Origin: Lineus longissimus
Taxonomy: Eukaryota > Nemertea > Pilidiophora > Heteronemertea > Lineidae
Direction: 5' to 3'
Assembly (NCBI RefSeq): GCF_910592395.1
Contig: NC_088323.1
Location: forward strand, 7,380,001 to 7,444,000
DNA length: 64,000 nt
A program made the translations under genes and the position numbers. The notes under the pieces were generated by a model that ran no database searches, had not been told where the DNA came from, and saw only the letters and a program-made list of their open reading frames with translations. Within the stretch, counting starts at the first letter, position 1; every line of letters starts with the position of its first letter. Positions 12,274 through 22,373 of the stretch are shown one piece after another.

Positions 12274-12492
12274 TTAAAGGCCTGTGTCATTTGTTAAATA
12301 TTTGAAACTTGGACATTTTCAATTGCGTAAATCAAACCCAAATTTCAGCATTGCCGCTGTCTAGACAGCCAAACACTACAAACACCCAGTTTCAACAAAT
12401 TTATATATATTATAACTGCACAACAGCATTGTGTATTACTGCATTTCTATTTTCCTGGACCACCAGTAATTACGAACGGCATGCCCCTTTAA
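12274..12492 (+). mobile_element. Family B MITE, TTAA type, copy 2
   Basis: This copy runs from TTAAAGGCCTGTGTC to CGGCATGCCCCTTTAA. The right end, ATTACGAACGGCATGCC, is the inverted counterpart of the family B left end. Internal TTTCAGCATTGCCG, CATTGTGTATTACTGC and TTTCTATTTTCCTGGAC match the copy at 20277. The interior is more diverged than in other copies. Confidence 0.8.
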
Positions 12493-12541
12493 CTAAGTGG
12501 GGACTGTTGCCATATTGCCATCTGTTGCTAGGAACTTCCAT

Positions 12542-12567
12542 CAATTACGAACGGCGAAGCCCTTTAA
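12542..12567 (+). repeat. Solo family B terminal repeat
   Basis: A second copy of the family B right terminus, with AATTACGAACGGCGAAGCC, ends in CTTTAA about 75 bp beyond the complete element. It suggests a nested, tandem or aborted insertion, or a longer family B variant with a duplicated terminus. Confidence 0.6.
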
Positions 12568-13041
12568 GTTTTGGATTCAGACCATATCAGCAAAACTATC
12601 TAAAAATCACGCGTTGCAATTCTGACTGAAGCAAACCAATTTTTACACACTTCTCCCCGCTCTCACCGGAACAAATGGGGCCAATTACTTATTCATAAAG
12701 CTTATTACAGCTGCAACCTGACTCAATGAAGCTAATCAGACAACACCTTGGGCTAATTCAGATATCGATAGCCAGGCAGGTTGACGCAGAATATCAAAGT
12801 TATGTTTAACTCGTGGATGAGTTAAAACGGGCAAGGTGCTCGTTTGACAATTTTCATAAAGAACGCTCCCCCTCCCTCCAGACTCAGTCGGATGTCAATA
12901 TGCCCAAGGCGGTCACTGGTTGTTGCAGAATATCAAAGTCATCCGTTCAATCAATGATTGATTAAAACAGGTGGCCTGAAAGGATATAACCATTGCTAAT
13001 TGGGATACCGGTGTGATCAACGCTTGGAGTAAGGCATCTGT

Positions 13042-13291
13042 AGGGGCAGCGGTAGCACAGTGGAAGAGAGTCGGCCTCATGATCAGGAGGTCGTGGGTTC
13101 GACTCCCGGCCGAGTCACTGCTTAGTTCCCCGACTGGTCGAGTTCAAGTGAGCGCCTTCTGATTGCTGCTTGAAATCCCAGATTGATTTCTGTGGAGACT
13201 GAGGTAACAATATGATATCCCAAAAGTGCTTTGATCAGGCAAACATGGGAAAAGCGCTATATAAGGTCTCAATATTATCATTATTATTATA
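13042..13291 (+). mobile_element. tRNA-derived SINE, full length
   Basis: The head GGGGCAGCGGTAGCACAGTGG has an A-box-like sequence. GGTCGTGGGTTCGACTCCCGG is an excellent B box with T-stem. The body ends AAAGCGCTATATAAGG, then ATTATCATTATTATTAT, a typical SINE microsatellite tail. The tRNA-like part has about 75 bp of cloverleaf-like sequence, but it is fused to a non-tRNA body. I therefore call a SINE rather than a tRNA gene. Confidence 0.85.
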
Positions 13292-13357
13292 GTTAAAAGG
13301 CAACCTTGGTCACTTGTTGTTACAGATTATCAAAGTCATCCGTTCGATCAATGATTT

Positions 13358-13443
13358 ATTATGGGGGAAAAGGGAAGGAGACTAGCGGTAGAAATAAATT
13401 GGAGTCCTGTAGGTTCTGTTCACTTCTTCCAATTCAATAAACT
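13358..13443 (+). repeat. Dispersed repeat ending in AATAAACTTT, copy 1
   Basis: The segment TTATTATGGGGGAAAAG ... TTGGAGTCCTGTAGG, TCTGTTCACTTC and CAATAAACTTT recurs at 29649-29735 with high identity. It contains an AATAAA poly(A)-like signal near its end. This could mark the 3' end of a retroelement or an LTR fragment. The flanks of the two copies differ. Confidence 0.6.
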
Positions 13444-14190
13444 TTCATGAAAGCAAATACATTGACAGTTACAATTACAAATACAGATTGGAAGTCCAAA
13501 TATGTGTGTTCCCAGGCTGGAGTCCAAGACCTGAATAACCATATACAATCTTTGATTTACCATGAAAACTATAACAACACAAAATCACCAAGGAGACATA
13601 ATACAAACTTTGACAAATCAAACATGTTTCTGATTGAAAGACTTACACTAATTACCCTTGCCAATCAAGCGTCTCCAACTTGTTTGAACATACTTGATTA
13701 ATAAAACAATGACCTTATAGTGAAAGAGTTAAACCCTCAGTAACCATTGTTTTCAAAATTAGCTAACTAGTTTTGTGTTTTGACATGTTCGATATGTCAA
13801 ATATTCACCATAAACATTATGAGAAATGATAACTTGTAAATTTATACTTTTGATGAAAAGTGCACCATAAAAGATTGATTAAACGGTGGCCAGAAAGGAT
13901 ATAACCATTGCTACTTGGGATACTGGAGGTGCGATCAACTCTCAGAGTAGGGTATCTGTAGTTATGGGATGTTGGCTTGGATCAAACAGTTGGTCCAAAC
14001 CCCAGAAGGGAAGAACAGGTTGCTGCCGCTACATTTTTAGGGAGTGTAAGCCCATGAGGTTCTGGATGTACTTGTATGACAATGAGCAGGGGCGGATCCA
14101 GGAGCCAGAAAAAGAGGAGGGGTGCACTGAATTTCTCATTAAAATTTCTGATGTGTTCCAAAGTTTCATGGTCAAATTAAAATCAGAAAT

Positions 14191-14540
14191 CCTAGACCGA
14201 TGGCTACCTGCACCAAAGACTTTTCTCTAGAAGCTGGAGTCTGATAAATAAGAAAAATGCTAGACTGATGGCTACTGGCAACTAACACTTTCTTCAAAGA
14301 GCCGGTGTCTGATAAATCAGGACATCCTAAACCAATGGCTATTGGCAACAATGACTTTTCTCAAGAAGCCGGTGTCTGATAAATCAGGTAATCCTAGACC
14401 GATGGCTATTGGCAACAATGACTTTTCTCAAGAAGCCAGTGTCTGATAAATCAGGTAATCCTAGACCGATGGCTATTGGCAACAATGACTTTTCTCAAGA
14501 AGCCGGTGTCTGATAAATCAGGACATCCTAGATTGGTGGC
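14191..14540 (+). repeat. Tandem repeat, period about 67 bp, 5 copies
   Basis: Units begin near 14191, 14259, 14325, 14393, 14460 and 14527 with CCTAGACCGATGGCTATTGG. Each contains GACTTTTCTCAAGAAGCC and the palindromic TCTGATAAATCAGG. The middle units are almost identical and the outer ones diverge, as expected for unequal exchange. No open frame continues through all units. Confidence 0.85.
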
Positions 14541-15146
14541 TGCACAAACAAAGGTTTTTCTCTTCCATGTCGAAGCGCCTAAGACCTATCTAAATGCACG
14601 GAGGCTTTACAAACACCATTGGAGGTCTAAGATTTCAAAAGTATTTGACAGGAACAAGATTCGGTGATGATTCATGATGTTGCAAATCACCTTCCCAGTC
14701 AGTTCAGGAGCATGCTGGATAGTTAGCCACAGCATTTATGCCGATTAGCCGATAACTAAAATAATTCGAGGGTGGATGGTAACAAAGGCCATCAGAACTA
14801 TGAAACAGGTTTTGTTCATCTCAGGTTTCAGGATGCTTTCTTCATGCCATGGCAGGAAAACAAGCGCCAGATGATCCATGACCATACAAACACATTTCCT
14901 CATGGTTCTGCAGCATGTTTTACCATCGAGGCTGATAACTAGCAGTGATTCTACAGTAAACTTCTTCTGTAGCATTCATGTATGCTGGTTATCATACTGC
15001 CAACCATCTGTCTTCCGATGGCAACCGATCTACCAACTCAATTCTAGTAGTCGAGAACAGAAGGATTGCTAAGGAACAGGGGACTTGCCACATCGGTTCT
15101 AGGTCCAACGGCAGCACTTGTGGAAATATTGCATTTTCAGGGCGAA
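14541..15146. other. No recognisable gene or element
   Basis: Short frames lie on both strands and no domain is recognised. Confidence 0.5.
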
Positions 15147-15738
15147 TAATCCAAAACAGTTGTTGTTTTTTTCGGAACTCCACAGCACTGTAATTGGGTC
15201 TTAACCCTTTGACTGTATTGATCTTTTCACCAGTAGTTCTGACCTATTAACTCTTTCAGTGCCAAGGACGTACATGTACGTCCTAAATATTAAGGTATTT
15301 TAGTTCCTCCAGACGACACCAGATGTCCCCAGCTACTCAAATGTGGTTCATATGGTTTCTCTGGCCTGGGGCGTCCAAATTGAATAATTTTTTCGACTGA
15401 GAGGGTGGGGTGGGGTTTGCCACCCCTCATTTTAGGTGAAAAATGGTGAAAATCGGCCAAAAATACCACTCCCTCAAAAAAATTTAGAACATAATCCTAG
15501 TATGCCCCTACTTATTACTGCTGTTTTATTGAAACAGGAGGTAAAGACAAAGGTTTTGAAGAATTTTGATGAGTGTATCTCAATTATTTTTGTGAGATTT
15601 TGGGTAGTGACAATGCCCAAAAATGCCCAAATCCTGGGCACTGAAAGAGTTAATACGCACCCCTTACATAGACCTGTACTCCCAATAATCCAAAACACTT
15701 CATTTTTCGGAACTCCACAGCACTGTAATGGGGCCTTA
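15147..15738. repeat. Direct repeat of about 58 bp flanking a TTAA MITE
   Basis: AATAATCCAAAACA ... TTTTTCGGAACTCCACAGC, ACTGTAATGGGG and CTTAA occurs at about 15147-15206 and again at about 15680-15738 in the same orientation. Between the copies lies the MITE at 15247-15653 plus a little flank. The repeat is much longer than a TTAA duplication, so it reflects an independent duplication around the insertion. Confidence 0.7.
15247..15653. mobile_element. TTAA-flanked MITE with TTAACTCTTTCAGTGCC ends
   Basis: The 407-bp element has TTAACTCTTTCAGTGCC on the left and GGCACTGAAAGAGTTAA on the right, a perfect 17-bp inverted pair that includes the TTAA. Just inside the left end is the palindrome GGACGTACATGTACGTCC. 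Such ends fit a piggyBac-type non-autonomous element. No transposase is encoded. Confidence 0.85.
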
Positions 15739-15802
15739 AATCAAAGTGGCAAGTCCTGTATTACACTGGGGCCCCCGATTTGAGACTTACTATTGATTTA
15801 GA

Positions 15803-16005
15803 TTAAGGGTTGACCATAGGTACCACCATTTTTGATAGAACTTGATATCCTAAAGCAATTAGAACTCATTCTTAATGAAGTGAATCCTGATTTCAAGGGC
15901 GGGAGTCAGGAATCCGTGTTCATTGTTTTTCAGAGAGTTGGCTCCCATCCCTGAAGTTGGCATTCACTTCATTTTGAAGTACACGTGCCTGTGGTCAAAA
16001 CTTAA
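15803..16005. mobile_element. TTAA-flanked MITE with TTAAGG(G)TTGACCATAGG ends
   Basis: This 203-bp element starts TTAAGGGTTGACCATAGG and ends GCCTGTGGTCAAAACTTAA. The termini are inverted and TTAA is present on both sides. The left 55 bp (TAGAACTTGATATCCTA and neighbours) recurs in reverse complement at about 25005-25064. Another left end occurs at 24362. Confidence 0.75.
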
Positions 16006-16695
16006 CTAAACATTATCTCCTTCAATAAATATCATTTACAATAATACATTAGGATTAAACGCCAACGTCAGAATACTGCAAGCGTCGATTGAGCAACTGG
16101 GCCCTCGGTATTATTTGAGTTTATTTAGCCTATTATGATATTGAATGTCATGCAGTAATCCACCGAGGACATGCCAAATGTCATCATGATGACGACTAAA
16201 GGCTATGATATTGTAATCTACCACCAGATACTGACCATTATGATGGAAATTTATTTACGAGAAGATGACAGACGCAAATCTACTTTATACCACATTCTAA
16301 TCCAACGTAACGAAATTTAGTGGGAGACTTTGATTAGGCTACTTTGTAAGCTTGGTATCCTTTGGACCGGCCTGGCCCATCCCACTACGAGAGAGACGGG
16401 TATTGACCTTGAGTGGTTGAATTTCATTCACCAGGCCGAAAGTAAATAACTGTATCACATTGATTAATTCCACGTGAAACCTGGTGTCACAAGTCACCAT
16501 AAGCACAGTGATTGGCCGATTCGAAAATGACATTGGGCATGCACTTGGTGAACGTCTGGTCATCCCTAAAAAGAGTGCTGCAGAGAGCCTGGCCATCCTT
16601 GTAACAGCTATCCTGAATCGCAGCCCCACACATGGGCATTACAGGGCCTCTGTCTGTGCAGTAGACTAAATTGCATTTGGTTTATGTTACGGGAA
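16006..16695. other. No recognisable gene or element
   Basis: Unique-looking DNA. Overlapping minus (16339-16629) and plus (16484-16669) frames have no recognisable domain. Confidence 0.5.
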
Positions 16696-18520
16696 GTCCC
16701 TGCTAATAGAGATGTGTCTGCTAAGGGAAGTTTCCCTGCTAGATAAAAGAGATGTGTCTGCTGAAGGAAGTTTCCCTGCTCAAAAAGAGGTGTCTGCTAA
16801 GGGAAGTTTCCCTGCTAGGTAAAAGAGATGTTTCTGCTAAAGGAAGTTTCCCTGCTCAAAAAGAGGTGTCTGCCAATGGAAGTATGCCTGCTAAAAGAGA
16901 TGTGTCTGCAAAGTGATGTTTGCTTGCTTATAGAGATGTGTCTGCTAAAGGAAGTTTCCCTGCTCAAAAAGAGGTGTCTGCCAAGGGAAGTTTGCCTGCT
17001 AAAAGAGATGTGTCTGCAAAGTGATGTTTGCTTGCTTATAGAGATGTGTCTGCTAAAGGAAGTTTCCCTGCTCAAAAAGGTGTCTGCCAAGGGAAGTTTG
17101 CCTGCTTAAAGAGATGTGTCTGCAAAGGGAAGTTTGCTTGCTAATAGAGATGTGTCTGCAAACGGAAGTTTCCCTGTTAATAAAGAGGCATCTGCCAAGG
17201 GAAGTTTCCCTGCTGATAGAGAGGTGTCTGCCGAGGGAAGTTTCCCTGCTGATAGAGAGGTGTCTGCAAAGGGAAGTTTCCCTGCTAAAAAGAGGCATCT
17301 GCCAAGGGAAGTTTCCCTGCTAATAGAGAGGTGTCTGCCAAGGGAAGTTTCCCTGCTGATAGAGAGGTGTCTGCAAAGGGAAGTTTCCCTGCTAATAGAG
17401 GGGCGTCTGCTAAAGGAAGTTTCCCTGCTGATAGAGAGGTGTCTGCTAAAGGAAGTTTCCCTGCTAAAAAGAGGCATCTGCCAAGGGAAGTTTCCCTGCT
17501 GATAGAGAGGTGTCTGCAAAGGGAAGTTTCCCTGCTAATAGAGAGGCGTCTGCTAAAGGAAGTTTCCCTGCTAATAGAGAGGTGTCTGCTAAAGGAAGTT
17601 TCCCTGCTGATAGAGAGGCGTCTGCTAAAGGAAGTTTCCCTGCTAATAGAGAGGTGTCTGCCAAGGGAAGTTTCCCTGCTGATAGAGAGGTGTCTGCTAA
17701 CGGAAGTTTCCCTGCTAATAGAGAGGTGTCTGCAAAGGGAAGTTTCCCTGCTAATAGAGGGGCGTCTGCCAAGGGAAGTTTCTCTGCTAATAGAGAGGTG
17801 TCTGCAAAGGGAAGTTTCCATGCTGATAGAGAGGTGTCTGCAAAGGGAAGTTTCTCTGCTGATAGAGAGGTGTCTGCTAAAGGAAGTTTCCCTGCTAAAA
17901 AGAGGCATCTGCCAAGGGAAGTTTCCCTGCTAATAGAGAGGTGTCTGCTAAAGGAAGTTTCCCTGCTAAAAAGAGGCATCTGCCGAGGGAAGTTTCCCTG
18001 CTGATAGAGAGGTGTCTGCTAAAGGAAGTTTCCCTGCTAAAAAGAGGCACCTGCCAAGGGAAGTTTCCCTGCTAATATAGAGGCGTCTGCTAAAGGAAGT
18101 TTCCCTGCTAATAAAGAGGCATCTGCCAAGGGAAGTTTCCTTGCTGATAGAGAGGTGTCTGCTAAAGGAAGTTTCCCTGCTAAAAAGAGGCATCTGCCAA
18201 GGGAAGTTTCCCTGCTAATAGAGAGGTGTCTGCTAAAGGAAGTTTCCCTGCTAAAAAGAGGCATCTGCCAAAGGAAGTTTCCCTGCTGATAGAGAGGTGT
18301 CCGCTAACAGAAGTTTCCCTGCTAATAGAGAGGTGTCTGCTAACGGAGGTTTCCCTGCTAATAGAGATGTGTCTGCAAAGGGACGTTTCCCTGCTAATAA
18401 AGAGGCGTCTGCCAAGGGAATTTTCCCAGCTAATAGAGTCTAGAGAGGTGTCTGCTAATGGAAGTTTCCCTGATAGTAGAGAGTTGTCTCCTATCAAAGG
18501 GAAGTTTCCCTGTATTGTCT
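16696..18520. repeat. 36-bp minisatellite, about 50 units, derived from the family C terminus
   Basis: The array covers 1.8 kb. The plus-strand unit reads GTGTCTGCTAAAGGAAG, then TTTCCCTGCTGATAGAGAG (36 bp). Variants have AATAGAG or AAAAAGAG, the latter giving 35-bp units. The first 400 bp are organised as a 108-bp higher-order repeat (starts near 16825, 16933 and 17041). In reverse complement the unit aligns without gaps to the first 35 bases of the family C MITE end with four mismatches. Because 36 is a multiple of three, frames of up to about 200 codons stay open on both strands. These change frame at each 35-bp unit, so I do not regard them as genes. Confidence 0.9.
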
Positions 18521-18849
18521 AATGGATTCAGAGAGCAGATAAATCGTAATGGATAACTTATATCTTAAAAGGCAGGCCTACACAGGGAACATGACAACAC
18601 GCGTGCGATTACACCTAACCAACAGCCCAAGGCACGAAGACATGCTCATCCCTTTAGTTGTCTAATTGAATTAGCGACATAGCTCAGAGCGGAGACATTG
18701 ACAAAAGCTCAAGAATTCACCGCTCAATCCTATCCTACTAGCGGATGGCATGATTACAATGCTCACAACAATTTTGATATAAACCAGCATGTTCATTATC
18801 AAATATCTCAAAGCAATGCATGGCAACGTTGGTGGATAATGCGTTTGCT
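18521..18849. other. No recognisable gene or element
   Basis: Unique-looking DNA between the minisatellite and the next MITE. Confidence 0.5.
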
Positions 18850-19162
18850 TTAACCCTTTCAGGACTGAATACGTTTTTCCTAAACCTCCACTCTGGACTG
18901 GATATTTTTCAAATTTTTTGTCCAAAACCGAAAGTTTTTGAAAGCAAAGAATCGGCTTTGCAAGAATCGCTATGAAGTTGGAGGTATTCCCTAGGATGTC
19001 GGGAATCCCCTCCGAGCAGTTAAAAAATGAGGATCAGCATTAGAAATGACTGGAAAACCGATGTAGTGAAAAGATCGTCGATCTCGCATTTCTGCGAGAC
19101 TCGTCAAGAACGGAGGTATTGCGGTGCTCGCAATTTTGCGGGACTCATCCTGAAAAGGTTAA
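18850..19162. mobile_element. TTAA-flanked MITE with TTAACCCTTTCAGGA ends
   Basis: The 313-bp element starts TTAACCCTTTCAGGACTGA and ends TCATCCTGAAAAGGTTAA, an imperfect inverted pair with TTAA at both edges. The end resembles that of the 15247 element (TTAACTCTTTCAGTGCC), so the two may use the same transposase. Non-coding. Confidence 0.75.
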
Positions 19163-19354
19163 AGGCCTACTCCGATGCGAGAATATTAACCCCTGAAGCT
19201 TCAAGATGCCATCAGCCCCAGATATGCAGGACAAGTAACTGGAATTTAGATGGCGCGATCAAGTATAATTCCTCTCCAGCGAACAAGATATAAAAGGCCC
19301 ATACAGGATCAAAGGATCAATCATTGTCACTGTGAAGGTCATTGCATGCGGCCA

Positions 19355-19920
19355 TCATGTCTTCATTATCAACGGTTGTTCTGCAGCATTTTAAAGTTTT
19401 TACCACAGCATCCAAGGTCGATGGGGGGGGGGGGGTCCCCAAGTCAATAGGGGGGTTCATTATAATTACGTCTCCATCATCTCCAGTGTTCCTCATGGGG
19501 AGTATTTACCAGACAGCATCCAAGGCTGATTGGGATATCTGAGGTCGTGGGGGGTCATTACAAGACCTTTATGTCGGCATGAGCATCCACGACTGATTGG
19601 GGTACCACAATGTCTTCATCTCCAGTTGTTTTTGATGTCAAAGTATTTACCAGTCAGCGTACAAGGCTGATGGGGGCACCTGAGGTCAATGGGGGGGGGG
19701 GGGTCACTTTATGACCACGATGTGTCAATTATCTCCAGTAGATCCTCATGTCAAAGTATTTACCAATACCAGACAGCGTCCAAGGTTGATGGGGGTACAT
19801 CCCCCCAAGGCCAGGGGTGGGGTCAATATTTCAAGGCAATCACGCTTTCATTATCTCCAGTTGTTCGCCAGCATGTTAGAGTATTTACCAGACACTGTCC
19901 AAGGTTGATGGGGGTACCCG
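19355..19920 (+). repeat. Degenerate tandem repeat, about 110-125 bp, 5 units
   Basis: Units contain GTATTTACCAGACAGC, then TCCAAGGTTGATGGGGG and ATCTCCAGTTGTT. They recur near 19400, 19505, 19630, 19755 and 19885 with strong divergence. Two units carry poly-G runs (about 19425-19436 and 19690-19703). Confidence 0.7.
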
Positions 19921-20114
19921 CATGAATAGATGACCAGCGTCATGCAGATATAGTCTCAGTGATTGATTGGTCTCAAGCAGGCAGATATGTCATACATATT
20001 AACAGCGCGAGGCATGGGATATCGGTGTACTGTTGGGTATAATCAGATGCAATAATAATAAAACAATACATTCTGTATATAATTTATTTATTTATTTTCC
20101 GAATTAACCTACTA

Positions 20115-20263
20115 CAGTGGAACCTCCCTTAGCGGACACCTCTATATTGAGGACAACCTCTCTATTGAGGACACTAGTTTTGGTCCCAAATTCGTTGTTT
20201 CCATTCAATTTGACCTCTCTAATCAGGACACCTCTTTATTAGGGACAGCACTCGTCAGTCCGG
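20115..20263 (+). mobile_element. Family C MITE, 3' truncated, copy 2
   Basis: It starts CAGTGGAACCTCCCTTAGC after a TA and follows the family C consensus through CTCTAATCAGGACACC to GTCAGTCCGGAG. There it loses the terminal GGGTGTCC...TTCTACTG. A family B element begins 14 bp later, so the right end was lost close to that insertion. Confidence 0.85.
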
Positions 20264-20276
20264 AGCAAAAAACTTA

Positions 20277-20518
20277 TTAAAGGCCTACGCCGTGTTAAAA
20301 ATTTGAGAATTAGTAATTGAATTGGAACATTTCCAATGGCTTAGATACATCTTAAATATAACTTTCAGCATTGCCGTTATGTAGATAGATATACAAGTAC
20401 TATAGGTACTAAGTTTCAGCTAATTAGTATGCATAATATCTGCACTACGGCATTGTGTATAACTGGATTTCTATTTTCCTGGACTGCGAATAATTACGAA
20501 CGGCATACGTCTCTTTAT
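20277..20518 (+). mobile_element. Family B MITE, copy 3
   Basis: This copy begins TTAAAGGCCTACGCCGTG. It contains TTTCAGCATTGCCG, ACTAAGTTTCAGC, CACTACGGCATTGTG and TTTCTATTTTCCTGGAC, then the right terminus ATTACGAACGGCATACG. The right TTAA has decayed to TTTATA. Confidence 0.85.
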
Positions 20519-21685
20519 ATTCCATGACCATTAACCTTGGCCAATTCAACTTCCAGCAGTCCAGTAGTTAATCTTTCATCAATGACACCATTATGTATTA
20601 ATCAGATAATACATCATATAATACATTATAAATTCAAGAAAAATATCTTCAGCAAAATAGTTCCACCAAGTTTCTTTCGTGATTTATTAGTGAAAAACAC
20701 GCAATATGCGCCTTGGTGTGATAGCAGGTTTCCTCTTGTGGCTCATCCATCATGAATATGGTGTATCTATAATTCACACAGCATCATTTATCTCATCAAA
20801 ATGCCATAAAATGCCACAAAGACGTGCAACCGATAGCTGTTGAGTTCAATTTGCAAATGTCGGGACAGGAACGGTGGCATGTCACCGTTACGGCACGTGT
20901 CAGGTTACAGACTAATCACAGGCAACAGGATTAATACTTCACGACTTGTTTCTTAATTCAAAGTGTCAGAGAGAGCATCTGGAACAAAACCACTTGTTAC
21001 ACTGTTTTTAAAAGAGGACAAAGGCGAAAGTGTCCATCCACGAATCTATGAAGAGGATTTAAATCGTCGACATTCCATCCAGGGGCCAATCTATGGATCT
21101 ATGATGGAGGATCTCCATCATAGAACCATCCAAGTGGTTCCATCCATCACGCCTGTCCGACTTCTCCTCAGAGCGGGTGGTCGCTGAAAGTCCCTGATGT
21201 AGAGATAATTCGGCAGTGCAGTTATTTCATGTTTTTATACATAACATTACTCTGAATGCCGACAGATTTAGGTCTATTTTTATTATTTTTTTATTAAGGT
21301 CTATATGATCAGGTTTATTTGATCAGAATATCAGCCCTTGAGGATTGATCTCAGTGTCACGCAAGCAGCCTGAACAACCATACTACTGTTATATCAGTTC
21401 TGATAAAATATGATATCTTGATAACCTGATCTGAATTCAGGAAAACTTTCTCTTACCAGGGGACATACTAATTAGAACACAAGAGAGTTCTCCATCTTCC
21501 CACAGAAGGAAATCAGTCATGTAGTTCAGATAGAATATGGACAAGATAGACACTTTGAACCCTGCCGTTTAATTTTTTTCCAACTTAAACTAAAGGGGGC
21601 TGTAGGCAGAGATATGGGGTAAAATTGGTGAGCTTCATGAGGCTAGTATGCAGTTTTAAAGAGCTGAGGTGTGTTTTGTTTAAGG
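20519..21685. other. No recognisable gene or element
   Basis: A short palindrome-like stretch, GATGGAGGATCTCCATC, lies near 21102-21118. 21588-21612 has a weak family A-like end (AAAGGGGGCTGTAGGCAG). No supported gene. Confidence 0.45.
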
Positions 21686-21851
21686 AATTGAACCCGAGGC
21701 GGAGGACCTTGGTTGAGTTACCAAGACACTCTCGGGTGGAGCTAAAATTTCGTCCAAACCCTCGTCTATCGGCTCGGGTTTGGACTGTATTTTAGCTCCA
21801 CCCTCGAGTGTCTTGGTAACTCAACCAAGGTCCGAAGCCGAGGGTTCAATT
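21686..21851. repeat. 166-bp near-perfect palindrome, copy 1
   Basis: The left arm begins AATTGAACCCGAGGCGGAGG and continues CCTTGGTTGAGTTACC and GGTGGAGCTAAAA. The right arm is its complement, ending GAGGGTTCAATT. Arms are about 80 bp with only a handful of mismatches around a short centre near TCTATCGG. A second copy in the same arrangement is at 45896-46061. Confidence 0.85.
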
Positions 21852-21854
21852 TCT

Positions 21855-22373
21855 ATTCTAAAATACCTCAAACTTAAAAAGATAGGCCACGAAAATAACT
21901 TGAATATGTGCGAATTTGGCAAATTCCATCCATCGCCGGCCCGGCCGGAGCGCCGGTAGCGCCGTTGTTTACATTATGTTACGGCAACGTTACAGAAAAT
22001 GAGACATGTACATTTTGTACAGCGCGCATAGGAAGTCCGCATCGGCTCGCTCAAGTGATGCTAAAATCCGCGCAAATGGGCTATTTGGAGCGTTTTTCTC
22101 GGCAAATATGTGTAGTGCTCATTAAAAAACTTAGGGTGGTTGATGCTTCCTTGACTGATTTGTGTTTGAAGCAGTGTTTTGAGAGCCTCAAACTTCTGAA
22201 GTGAGCTGAAATTCCATTGACGTGACGTGTGCATGGTTTCCACATTTTAGTGCAACCCGAGGGAACTTTGGTAGAGCATCTTGGTTGCGTGTCCAAAACA
22301 CTCCGCTCTCAGAACGAGGCTTATGCATTTTCCATTTAAAAGTTGACTTTACGGTACCAAGGTATTTTAGAAT
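21855..22373 (-). mobile_element. Repeat unit with ATTCTAAAATACC inverted ends, copy 1
   Basis: This 519-bp unit has ATTCTAAAATACC at the left and GGTATTTTAGAAT at the right. The whole unit recurs in reverse complement at 45433-45892, next to the same palindrome. On the minus strand an open frame reads through YLGTVKSTFKWKMHK, SGVFWTRNQDALPKFP and RVALKCGNHA. This segment is kept in both copies, but I recognise no family. Copy 1 has a 19-bp insertion and other differences relative to copy 2. Confidence 0.7.

Larger units (their letters stand above)
12760..13970. repeat. Diverged internal duplications (AATATCAAAGTCATCCG repeat)
   Basis: The word ATCAAAGTCATCCGTTC followed by ATCAATGATT occurs near 12930 and 13327, with a weaker AATATCAAAGTTATG at about 12790. 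GAAAGGATATAACCATTGC recurs at about 12977 and 13894. The copies flank a SINE at 13042 and a poly(A)-signal-bearing repeat at 13358. The arrangement looks like an old element duplicated and then split by insertions. Confidence 0.55.

Noticed and set aside
13042-13120. Possible genuine tRNA gene
   Set aside because: The tRNA-like head is fused to a SINE body with a microsatellite tail, and the anticodon arm does not pair convincingly. The heads at 2534, 24383, 33182 and 63980 were judged the same way.
16815-18497. Long ORFs of up to 207 codons on both strands in the minisatellite (SREVSLLIERCL and VSAKGSFPAD repeats)
   Set aside because: They follow from a 36-bp unit without stops. Frames are interrupted by 35-bp units, are open on both strands and show no signal peptide or defined start.
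16696-18520. Possible CRISPR array
   Set aside because: Units are contiguous with no unique spacers, and the host is eukaryotic.
21908-22204. Plus-strand 98-codon ORF in the composite repeat
   Set aside because: It is antisense to the peptide-like frame shared between the two repeat copies and is not kept in the second copy.
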